Shown here one piece after another: positions 1 to 5,015 of a stretch of 5,015 nt of DNA; position 1 is the first letter of the stretch, and the number at the start of each line of letters is the position of its first letter. The DNA comes from CAUZSM01 sp963582685 (GTDB taxonomy: Archaea > Thermoplasmatota > Poseidoniia > Poseidoniales > Thalassarchaeaceae). A program made the position numbers and the translations under genes. The stretch is taken from positions 1 to 5,015 of the forward strand of contig CAUZSM010000126.1 of the NCBI GenBank assembly GCA_963582685.1, in the 5' to 3' direction. The notes under the pieces were generated by a model that was given only the letters and a program-made list of their open reading frames with translations, was not told where the DNA came from and searched no databases.

Positions 1-546
1 GGCGGTCCAATCTACGGCTTGTTCGCCTGCAGTGAAGCGTATCTGCGACAGATGCCGGGCCGAATTGTAGGCAAAACCCGTGATTCAGCTGGCAAACCGG
101 CATTCACTCTGACCCTCTCGACCAGAGAGCAACATATTCGCCGTCATCGAGCGACCAGCAACATCTGCTCAAATGAGACGCTGATTGCGCTGATGGGGGC
201 GATGCACATGGCGATGCTCGGCCCGGGTGGAATACAGGACCTTGCTGTCCGAAATGCCGCTGCCTGTGAAGCGACCAAGTGCGCTTTGACTGATGTCGAT
301 GGAATCTCACTGGTTCACGATGCATCCCACTACAATGAGTTCGCAATTCAAGTTCCAGGTACCGCCGCAGACTGCCTCGCTCACTTGGACGAGGAATGGG
401 ACTTGACCGGCGGCTTTGATCTTGGAGAATGGTTTGATGGAATGGACAACTGCCTGTTGGTTTGTGCAACAGACCAGATTGATGCGGAGGATATCACCGA
501 ACTTGCCACCGGTCTTGCATCTTGGTGCAAGGAGGTGGGCGCATGA
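1..546 (+). CDS. gcvPA: Glycine dehydrogenase (decarboxylating) subunit 1, C-terminal part (5' end outside window)
   Basis: This is the N-terminal-half subunit of the split P-protein of the glycine cleavage system. With GcvPB it decarboxylates glycine in the cytosol and loads the aminomethyl group onto lipoyl-GcvH. The frame is open from the first base and gives 181 residues before TGA, so roughly 260 residues are missing if the family length of about 440-450 applies. Family hallmarks are visible: GGPIYGLFAC at the start, the MPGRIVGKT segment (about residues 18-26), then STREQHIRRHRATSNICSN (about 40-58), a strongly conserved GcvP stretch, followed by an LGPGG turn. The PLP lysine is not expected here because it lies in the second subunit. 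The stop codon overlaps the gcvPB start in an ATGA arrangement, which implies translational coupling and equal dosage of the two subunits. Identification is secure; only the start is unseen. Confidence 0.95.
   Translation, partial: GGPIYGLFACSEAYLRQMPGRIVGKTRDSAGKPAFTLTLSTREQHIRRHRATSNICSNETLIALMGAMHMAMLGPGGIQDLAVRNAAACEATKCALTDVDGISLVHDASHYNEFAIQVPGTAADCLAHLDEEWDLTGGFDLGEWFDGMDNCLLVCATDQIDAEDITELATGLASWCKEVGA
529..536 (+). promoter_or_regulatory. Strong Shine-Dalgarno site for gcvPB
   Basis: AAGGAGGT lies inside the last codons of gcvPA and ends 6 bases before the ATG at 543. It matches the anti-Shine-Dalgarno core fully and is well placed for that ATG. It also argues against the in-frame TTG at 522, which lies upstream of the site and therefore could not use it. 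Confidence 0.8.
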
Positions 547-2036
547 GCGACCTATTCGCCTTCAAGGGCTCCCCCTCTGCTGGTTATGCTCAGCCAGCAC
601 CGTTGATCTCGGCTGACGAGGTGCTGGCTTCTGTCCCTTCTTCTCTAAAGCGAGCCTCTCCACCGGGTTGGCCCACCGCTAGTGAGCCTGAATTGGTACG
701 GCATTACACTTGGTTATCCACTCGTAGCTATGGGATTGACACGGGTTTCTATCCTCTTGGCTCTTGCACGATGAAACACAACCCGCGGGTCAACGAACGC
801 ATCGTTTTGCTACCGGGCATGAATGACATTCACCCGCTTGCACCTGAACACCATCTGCAGGGTTTGATGGCTATCTTCCACGAGATGCAGGAGATGCTTG
901 CCCATTGTGCCGGAATGGATGCAGTTACCCTGCAACCTGTCGCTGGTGCGCAGGGAGAATTCACTGCCATGCGCTGTATTCAAGAATACCACAAGCAAAA
1001 GGGCGAGAGTGGCAGGAACAAGGTGATTGTGCCCGATTCTGCTCACGGAACCAATCCAGCCAGTGCGGTAATGTGTGGCTACTCAATCATCGAAATACCG
1101 AGTGGCGACGATGGCCGTTTGGATCTTGATGCGCTGCGAGCGGTGGTTGGCGAAGACACCGCTGCAATGATGATTACCAATCCGAGTACCTTGGGATTGT
1201 TCGAGCCGGAAATTGCCGCGGCGGCAGAAATCGTCCACGACGCTGGCGGTCAGATGTACTACGACGGCGCTAACTTCAACGCCATCCTCGGCAAGACCTC
1301 TCCCGGTCTAATGGGCTTCGATGCTGTCCATTACAACCTGCACAAGACCTTCAGCCAACCGCATGGAGGTGGAGGTCCCGGCTCGGGCCCGATAGGTGTC
1401 AAGTCTCATCTGGCTGACTATTTGCCGGCACCAATGGTTGAGGCAGTGGAGGAGGAGGATGGAGCGGTCAGATTTGCTTGGTTTAACCCATCCAAAACCA
1501 TTGGCAAGGTTCAGCAATGGCACGGAAACGCCGCCGCAGTCGTCCGTTCTTGGGCTTTTTACCGCCGTTATGGTCGCGAATTGGAAAAGATGAGCGAGCA
1601 TGCAGTTCTGAACGCGAATTATCTGCGCTATCGCATCATGAACCCAAGTCCTGAACAGGCTGCCGGCATCCACGCGATGCCTGTTGATGGAGCGCCTGCT
1701 GATGTCGTTAAACACGAATTCACCCTGTCGATGAACCCACTCAAGGATGCAACTGGTGTGACGGGCAAGGATGTCGCCAAGCGCCTGCTCGACTACGGCT
1801 ACATGGCGCCGACTCTCTATTTCCCGATGATTGTTCCAGAGTGCCTGATGTTTGAGCCGACAGAAACCGAATCTAAGGAAGCCATCGACGCCTTTGCCGA
1901 TGATTTCCTACGCATCTTGGCTGAGGATGCAGAACTTGTCACTTCAGCCCCGCATGAAACTCCGGTTGGCCGAGTTGATGAGGTTTGGGCGGCGCGGAAT
2001 CTGATACTGCGTCATCCTGGTAGTAAGGAGAAGTGA
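543..2036 (+). CDS. gcvPB: Glycine dehydrogenase (decarboxylating) subunit 2, PLP-binding
   Basis: This is the catalytic PLP-carrying subunit of the split glycine decarboxylase (P-protein), cytosolic, acting with GcvPA, GcvH, GcvT and lipoamide dehydrogenase. The protein has 497 residues, normal for GcvPB. Visible family motifs are YPLGSCTMK (70-78), SAHGTNPAS (166-174), a DGANFNA segment before the active site, and NLHKTFSQPHGGGGPG, in which Lys268 is the expected Schiff-base lysine. The glycine-rich loop follows directly, and a C-terminal FEPTETES motif begins near residue 437. No key residue appears missing, so it should be active. I chose ATG 543 because it overlaps the gcvPA stop (ATGA) and has AAGGAGGT 6 bases upstream; a TTG seven codons earlier is less likely. 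A membrane protein gene follows after 4 bases, probably on the same transcript. Confidence 0.97.
   Translation: MSDLFAFKGSPSAGYAQPAPLISADEVLASVPSSLKRASPPGWPTASEPELVRHYTWLSTRSYGIDTGFYPLGSCTMKHNPRVNERIVLLPGMNDIHPLAPEHHLQGLMAIFHEMQEMLAHCAGMDAVTLQPVAGAQGEFTAMRCIQEYHKQKGESGRNKVIVPDSAHGTNPASAVMCGYSIIEIPSGDDGRLDLDALRAVVGEDTAAMMITNPSTLGLFEPEIAAAAEIVHDAGGQMYYDGANFNAILGKTSPGLMGFDAVHYNLHKTFSQPHGGGGPGSGPIGVKSHLADYLPAPMVEAVEEEDGAVRFAWFNPSKTIGKVQQWHGNAAAVVRSWAFYRRYGRELEKMSEHAVLNANYLRYRIMNPSPEQAAGIHAMPVDGAPADVVKHEFTLSMNPLKDATGVTGKDVAKRLLDYGYMAPTLYFPMIVPECLMFEPTETESKEAIDAFADDFLRILAEDAELVTSAPHETPVGRVDEVWAARNLILRHPGSKEK
2025..2030 (+). promoter_or_regulatory. Shine-Dalgarno site supporting a TTG start
   Basis: AAGGAG lies within the last codons of gcvPB, 10 bases before the TTG at 2041. 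The spacing is somewhat long. It supports the TTG start because the gene has no in-frame ATG until residue 61, inside the first membrane helix, where starting would destroy that helix. Confidence 0.5.
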
Positions 2037-2040
2037 TAAG

Positions 2041-2952
2041 TTGGCTGAAGCCAAACCCGAGATTCTACTTGGCGAGGAAGGTTGGTTTGGTCCGGGCCCT
2101 GCACCAATCCACCTTGAGTATGAGCGCAGTGCACCGGATGCATGGAGTGATGCTGGGTGGCAGCGACAACGGTTGCAGCCGGCACTCTCAGGATTGCTAT
2201 TCCCCGCTGCATGGTCGCTGATGCTGCTATTCGCTGGTTCACTGCCGATGATTATCAAGCCGTGGCCGGCTGCTCCGCCAGCATATCTGATGGCGATATG
2301 GATGTCTTCTCTCCCTTTGCTGTGGGCAGGTGGCCTGCGGGCAGCGAATTCACAGGTGGAAGGTTCACCGGGCAAGATGCTTGCTTGGTTGGTACTGCGT
2401 ATCGACACCGTACTTTGGATTCTGATTGTGCTAGTCGGTGAAGCCAGCGCCGGTGATGGACCGGTGGTGGTTGCATTGGTTCTGGCAGTGATGGTTTGGA
2501 CTATCCAAATGGTCAGAATCGCCACTTTGTTGGCTTGGCCTGCCGGGCGTTGGCTGCTACCGATTGCACACGTGGACATCGGACTTGAGAAGTTGGGAAG
2601 TGATTGGCACGTGGAATCGCGCCGATGGGCACGCCGACCACTCGCACGTCGTAGGTTGCATGTCGATGTGACCGGGGGTGCTCCAATCGATGTGGTGTTA
2701 TTTGGAGTTCAAAATGAAGGCGTGGACTTCCTCGCTGTGCATACTGTCCACCCATCAGGCAGAATTCTTGATCCATTCGTCTCCACTCCAGCCGGCCCTG
2801 CTTGCCCGTTTCCTAGCCTAGGACCAGTGGTATCTGATGTGCCGGCTGACCTTGCATTGGAGGGCGCGATGATTGAGCCACCGCTGGCTCCAGTTGCGGC
2901 GCCGTGGCCTGATTCAATGGATGTCATCCCACCATCCGATGAGTCGGAATGA
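2041..2952 (+). CDS. Unrecognised four-helix membrane protein downstream of gcvPB
   Basis: I do not recognise a family. The 303-residue product has a soluble N-terminus (1-47), four likely membrane helices at about 48-72, 78-98, 112-132 and 140-165, and a soluble C-terminal half from about 175. An arginine-rich stretch (194-205, RRWARRPLARRR) follows the last helix, which by the positive-inside rule puts the C-terminal domain, and with four helices also the N-terminus, in the cytoplasm. The last 60 or so residues are rich in proline and acidic residues and look disordered. There is a single cysteine (255) and no catalytic motif I can name. The start is TTG, 4 bases after the gcvPB stop, so it is probably cotranscribed and possibly coupled. 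Codon use and overall composition resemble the neighbours and the frame is intact, supporting a real gene. Antisense open frames here are shadows. A role in glycine metabolism is only suggested by position. Confidence 0.8.
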   Translation: MAEAKPEILLGEEGWFGPGPAPIHLEYERSAPDAWSDAGWQRQRLQPALSGLLFPAAWSLMLLFAGSLPMIIKPWPAAPPAYLMAIWMSSLPLLWAGGLRAANSQVEGSPGKMLAWLVLRIDTVLWILIVLVGEASAGDGPVVVALVLAVMVWTIQMVRIATLLAWPAGRWLLPIAHVDIGLEKLGSDWHVESRRWARRPLARRRLHVDVTGGAPIDVVLFGVQNEGVDFLAVHTVHPSGRILDPFVSTPAGPACPFPSLGPVVSDVPADLALEGAMIEPPLAPVAAPWPDSMDVIPPSDESE

Positions 2953-2972
2953 CTCATTCCCACTCGATGGTG
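2930..2972. repeat. Long imperfect inverted repeat centred between converging stop codons
   Basis: The left arm 2930-2952 and right arm 2954-2972 are inverted copies around the single base 2953. Paired blocks are CACCATC/GATGGTG (outer), GAGT/ACTC, and GGAATGA/TCATTCC (inner), giving 18 matched positions, one C/C mismatch (2945 and 2961) and a 4-base bulge (2937-2940) in the left arm. The repeat spans the end of the membrane protein gene and the end of guaAb, so both mRNAs could form a hairpin with the stop codon at or near its tip. Neither side is followed by a T run, so it is not a standard intrinsic or archaeal poly-U terminator; a role in ending transcription or protecting 3' ends is inference. 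Confidence 0.7.
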
Positions 2973-3898
2973 CCCGGTGGCTTGTGGGTAATATCGTAAA
3001 CGACTCTATTCACGTCGCCCTTCAATGAATTAGTGATTCTAATACTGATTTTTTCCAGTACGTCGTGAGGAACCTGTGAGTAGCGGGCAGACATACCATC
3101 GAAGCTCTGCACCGCGCGAACAGCCACGGTTTCGCCATGCACTCGCACATCACCATGAACTCCAACGCTGCGAACTGGCAATAGGGCTGCGAAGTACTGC
3201 CAAGGAATCTCCATCTTGCCCTCAGCCGCAGCAGCCTCCAACTCTTCTTCGACGATGGCACAGGCTTCGCGGCAGACTGCGACTCGGTGAGGGCTCAATT
3301 CACCAAGAACTCTGACAGCAAGACCTGGGCCGGGGAAGGGTTGGCGCTCACTGCTATCAATCTTCAACTCCCTCGCCATTTCGCGAATTTCGTCCTTGTA
3401 GAAATCACGTAGAGGTTCAACGATGGTCAGATCGACATCTTCGGGCAATCCACCAACATTGTGGTGTGATTTGATGACTTCACGCTCACCACCCCCTGAT
3501 TCAATCCAATCTGGGGCAATTGTGCCTTGAACGAGGTACTTTGCTCCACATTCGCGCTGTTCCTCTTCGAAAACGCGGATGAATTGTTCACCGATGACCT
3601 TGCGCTTGGCCTCGGGTTCAGTAACTCCCTCGAGGTGCTTGAAGAAGCGCTCGGATGCGTGGACTACCTTCAGATTCAATCCAAGGTCGGCCAGCATTTC
3701 CTGAACCTCCTCAGTCTCACCCTTACGCATGAATCCGGTATCGACGTACACACAGTGCAGCATATCGCCGACCGCTCTGCTCGCCAACACAGCTGCGACG
3801 CTTGAGTCGATTCCACCGGAGCAGGCGATGATGGCAGTATCATCGATATTTTCTTTCAGGGTGGCGACAGCCTCATCGAGGAGAGTCTGGGTGTCCAT
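2954..3898 (-). CDS. guaAb: GMP synthase, ATP-pyrophosphatase subunit B (archaeal split form)
   Basis: The subunit adenylates XMP with ATP and replaces AMP with ammonia to give GMP; ammonia normally comes from the separate glutaminase GuaAa, which is not in this window. The 314-residue product carries the PP-loop SGGIDSS (27-33), YVDTGFMRKGE (51-61), LVQGTIAPDWIES (122-134), KSHHNVGGLP (143-152), QPFPGPGLAVR (186-196) in the dimerisation region, and the family's terminal ITHKPPGTIEWE (303-314), so it is complete. No glutamine amidotransferase domain is fused, as in archaea. I prefer ATG 3898, with GGTGA 7 bases upstream and good agreement with archaeal N-termini. A GTG at 3916, overlapping the purE stop as GTGA, would add six residues and is possible. 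It follows purE directly in a purine operon and converges with the membrane protein gene with one base between stops. Confidence 0.96.
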   Translation of the reverse strand: MDTQTLLDEAVATLKENIDDTAIIACSGGIDSSVAAVLASRAVGDMLHCVYVDTGFMRKGETEEVQEMLADLGLNLKVVHASERFFKHLEGVTEPEAKRKVIGEQFIRVFEEEQRECGAKYLVQGTIAPDWIESGGGEREVIKSHHNVGGLPEDVDLTIVEPLRDFYKDEIREMARELKIDSSERQPFPGPGLAVRVLGELSPHRVAVCREACAIVEEELEAAAAEGKMEIPWQYFAALLPVRSVGVHGDVRVHGETVAVRAVQSFDGMSARYSQVPHDVLEKISIRITNSLKGDVNRVVYDITHKPPGTIEWE

Positions 3899-3905
3899 CT
3901 CTGAT

Positions 3906-3910
3906 TCACC
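3906..3910 (-). promoter_or_regulatory. Shine-Dalgarno-like site favouring the ATG start of guaAb
   Basis: On the minus strand GGTGA (3910-3906) precedes the ATG at 3898 by 7 bases. The alternative GTG at 3916 has no comparable purine-rich motif at a suitable distance; it could still be used by re-initiation because it overlaps the purE stop. Confidence 0.45.
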
Positions 3911-3912
3911 AC

Positions 3913-4398
3913 TCACTCGCGTTCTTGATTGGTAAGTTGGTCATCGCCGATGACCTTCTCAGTCATGTTGTCACGGTATGTTGCATAAGATGCCGCCAAC
4001 TCCTCATTGCTGTTAGCGAGAATCTGGATTGCTAGTAGTGCGGCATTCTCTCCTCGGTCTACGCCTACGGTTGCAACCGGCATACCGGGTGGCATTTGAA
4101 CGATTGAGAGCAGGCTGTCCATCGGGACTTTGCCGCCAACTGGCACGCCGATAACCGGTCGATTGGTCATGCTGGCGAGTACGCCGGGCAGAGCCGCTGA
4201 TACGCCTGCGATACCGATGAAAATCCTACATCCATTTTCAAGCGCAGCATCGACGATTCCTTCGAGATATTTCGGCGCGCGATGCGCGCTTGCGATACGC
4301 AACTCGTAGTTAATATCGAATTCATCGAAGACCTTGGTTGCCTTATCAGCGACCGGCAGGTCGGAGCGGGAGCCAAGAATAATGCTGACTTCCATCAT
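3913..4398 (-). CDS. purE: PurE, 5-aminoimidazole ribonucleotide carboxylase / N5-CAIR mutase
   Basis: PurE forms 4-carboxy-AIR in de novo purine synthesis, either by rearranging N5-CAIR (class I, with PurK) or by carboxylating AIR with CO2 (class II). The 161-residue product is a normal single-domain length. It shows the phosphate-binding GSRSD (9-13), the catalytic SAHRAP (37-42, His39), AGVSAALPG (64-72), VIGVPV (82-87), and DSLLSIVQMPPG (94-105) followed by VGVDRGENAALLA (111-123). The second motif lacks the histidine of bacterial AAHLPG, having alanine instead, so the reaction class cannot be read off safely. purK is not in the window. The start at 4398 overlaps the upstream stop as ATGA; a second ATG follows immediately at 4395. 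No Shine-Dalgarno motif is visible (a run of C precedes it), so translation probably depends on coupling. Its own stop overlaps or closely precedes guaAb. Confidence 0.95.
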   Translation of the reverse strand: MMEVSIILGSRSDLPVADKATKVFDEFDINYELRIASAHRAPKYLEGIVDAALENGCRIFIGIAGVSAALPGVLASMTNRPVIGVPVGGKVPMDSLLSIVQMPPGMPVATVGVDRGENAALLAIQILANSNEELAASYATYRDNMTEKVIGDDQLTNQERE

Positions 4399-5015
4399 GT
4401 TCGGCGACCGGAGGGGGGTTCAAATGCCTGCCGTTGCAACATTGCCGTGACCGCCACCGCATCTTGCGCACAGGAACGTAGTATCACCTCACCCTGCCCT
4501 GCTGCAAAGTCCCAGCACCAAATTCCCGGGGAAAGCCGGTCACCACCAGAGATTACCTGCAAGGGTTCAGGGCCGAGCATTCGTTGGTGGATGGCGACTG
4601 CGAATGGGGCAAGCCACGCTGGCATATCCATCATCAGCAGCAAGCCACAGTCCCGTTTGCCTCCCCGCGTGGCAGGTATCATCCTCTCCTCGTGCAGAAT
4701 AGAGCGCAGTCGTCGTTGCAGCCGGCGCAGATGCAGACTGATCTCCGCATCATATCGCGCAGTCCAATCCAGCCTGCCCATCCAGATGTCGAGATAGCGA
4801 AGTCCTCTGGCAATATCTCCAACTGATGTCGCCTCAGCGATGCCCTTTGCTAACTTCGGCCCGTTATTTGCGCGTACTGCAGCGTTCAATCGAAGCAAGC
4901 GCATTCGCTCAATCGGTTCAAGGCCCCACATCTCTGAGAGTTGCACACTCTCACCAAATGCAATCTGTGTTGGATGCCACAGCACATCTGGCACCCGCCC
5001 GGTTCTGCGACGCAT
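4395..5015 (-). CDS. Unrecognised protein coupled upstream of purE; may continue past window edge
   Basis: The frame is open for 206 residues up to the window edge, where an ATG occupies the last three bases. That ATG may be the true start or an internal methionine, so completeness is undecided. I cannot assign a family. The protein is arginine-rich and tryptophan-containing, with an amphipathic, probably helical segment at about 85-112 (ISLHLRRLQRRLRSIL), a hydrophobic beta-like stretch at 122-131 (DCGLLLMMDM), a helix to about 147, and a compact C-terminus with EVILRSC near 176-182. No membrane helix or signal peptide is evident. The order of a hydrophobic strand, a helix, and a strand ending in RS is faintly like a DHHA1 domain of RecJ-type nucleases, but the usual terminal glycine/histidine motif is absent, so this is a weak guess. 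Its stop overlaps the purE start by 4 bases, so it belongs to the purE-guaAb transcript. Confidence 0.75.
   Translation of the reverse strand: MRRRTGRVPDVLWHPTQIAFGESVQLSEMWGLEPIERMRLLRLNAAVRANNGPKLAKGIAEATSVGDIARGLRYLDIWMGRLDWTARYDAEISLHLRRLQRRLRSILHEERMIPATRGGKRDCGLLLMMDMPAWLAPFAVAIHQRMLGPEPLQVISGGDRLSPGIWCWDFAAGQGEVILRSCAQDAVAVTAMLQRQAFEPPSGRRT

Noticed and set aside
522..545. TTG 522 as the gcvPB start
   Set aside because: It lies upstream of the strong Shine-Dalgarno site and would add a glycine-rich MVQGGGR leader; ATG 543 with the ATGA overlap is far better supported.
579..598. GCTGG...GCCAGC short inverted repeat early in gcvPB
   Set aside because: The arms are short and within coding sequence; such matches are expected by chance.
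1308..1715. A 135-codon minus-strand open frame inside gcvPB
   Set aside because: It lies entirely opposite conserved PLP-enzyme sequence, including the active-site lysine region, and is best explained as a shadow.
1944..2579. A 211-codon minus-strand open frame opposite the membrane protein gene and the gcvPB end
   Set aside because: Its product is low-complexity in Ser/Thr/Ala/Pro/Arg with no domain, and it runs across the gcvPB end; the plus-strand frame gives clean membrane helices and a sensible operon start.
2949..2957. ATGACTCAT, identical to a eukaryotic AP-1/GCN4 binding site
   Set aside because: It is simply the core of the inverted repeat formed by two mirrored stop codons, and such factors do not exist in archaea.
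2941..2972. Intrinsic terminator at the convergent junction
   Set aside because: A hairpin is possible but neither strand has a T run after the stem, so I list it as an inverted repeat rather than a terminator.
4282..4797. A 171-codon plus-strand open frame opposite purE and the unknown gene
   Set aside because: It spans the overlap of two minus-strand genes and its product is rich in Ser, Arg and Cys without motifs, typical of an antisense shadow.

Overview
The window looks like a gene-dense piece of an archaeal genome. The best fit is a marine Euryarchaeota/Thermoplasmatota lineage of the Marine Group II (Poseidoniia) kind. Three things point to archaea: the GMP synthase is a stand-alone ATP-pyrophosphatase subunit (GuaAb) with no fused glutaminase; its sequence has the archaeal-type TIAPDWIE stretch; and the glycine decarboxylase is the split two-subunit form. 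The narrower Marine Group II placement is inference from gene content and moderate base composition, with no marker gene to prove it.

Layout: two convergent gene blocks meet at position 2953. The plus-strand block (1-2952) holds the C-terminal part of gcvPA, complete gcvPB (its ATGA start overlaps the gcvPA stop, behind a consensus Shine-Dalgarno site), and then, after 4 bases, an unrecognised gene for a four-helix membrane protein with a TTG start. The minus-strand block, read from the right edge inward (5015 to 2954), holds an unrecognised gene reaching the window edge, then purE, then guaAb. Consecutive genes there touch or overlap by about 4 bases, so the block looks like one translationally coupled purine transcript. 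Almost every base is coding. The only clearly non-coding bases are four between gcvPB and the membrane protein gene and one between the two converging stop codons.

Functions: GcvPA and GcvPB form the P-protein of the glycine cleavage system, which decarboxylates glycine and passes the aminomethyl group to lipoyl-GcvH. PurE makes CAIR in de novo purine synthesis and GuaAb makes GMP from XMP. Glycine and one-carbon units feed purine synthesis, so the two blocks are metabolically related, though they are transcribed towards each other.

Most unusual signals: (1) a long near-perfect inverted repeat (about 2930-2972) centred exactly on the single base between the two stop codons, so that both genes end in mirrored codons; (2) the unknown membrane protein attached to the glycine decarboxylase genes; (3) a PurE lacking the histidine usual in the bacterial class I AAHLPG motif; (4) the unidentified protein coupled upstream of purE. 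I saw no mobile element, CRISPR array, RNA gene or defence system, and nothing that clearly amounts to a new biological system.
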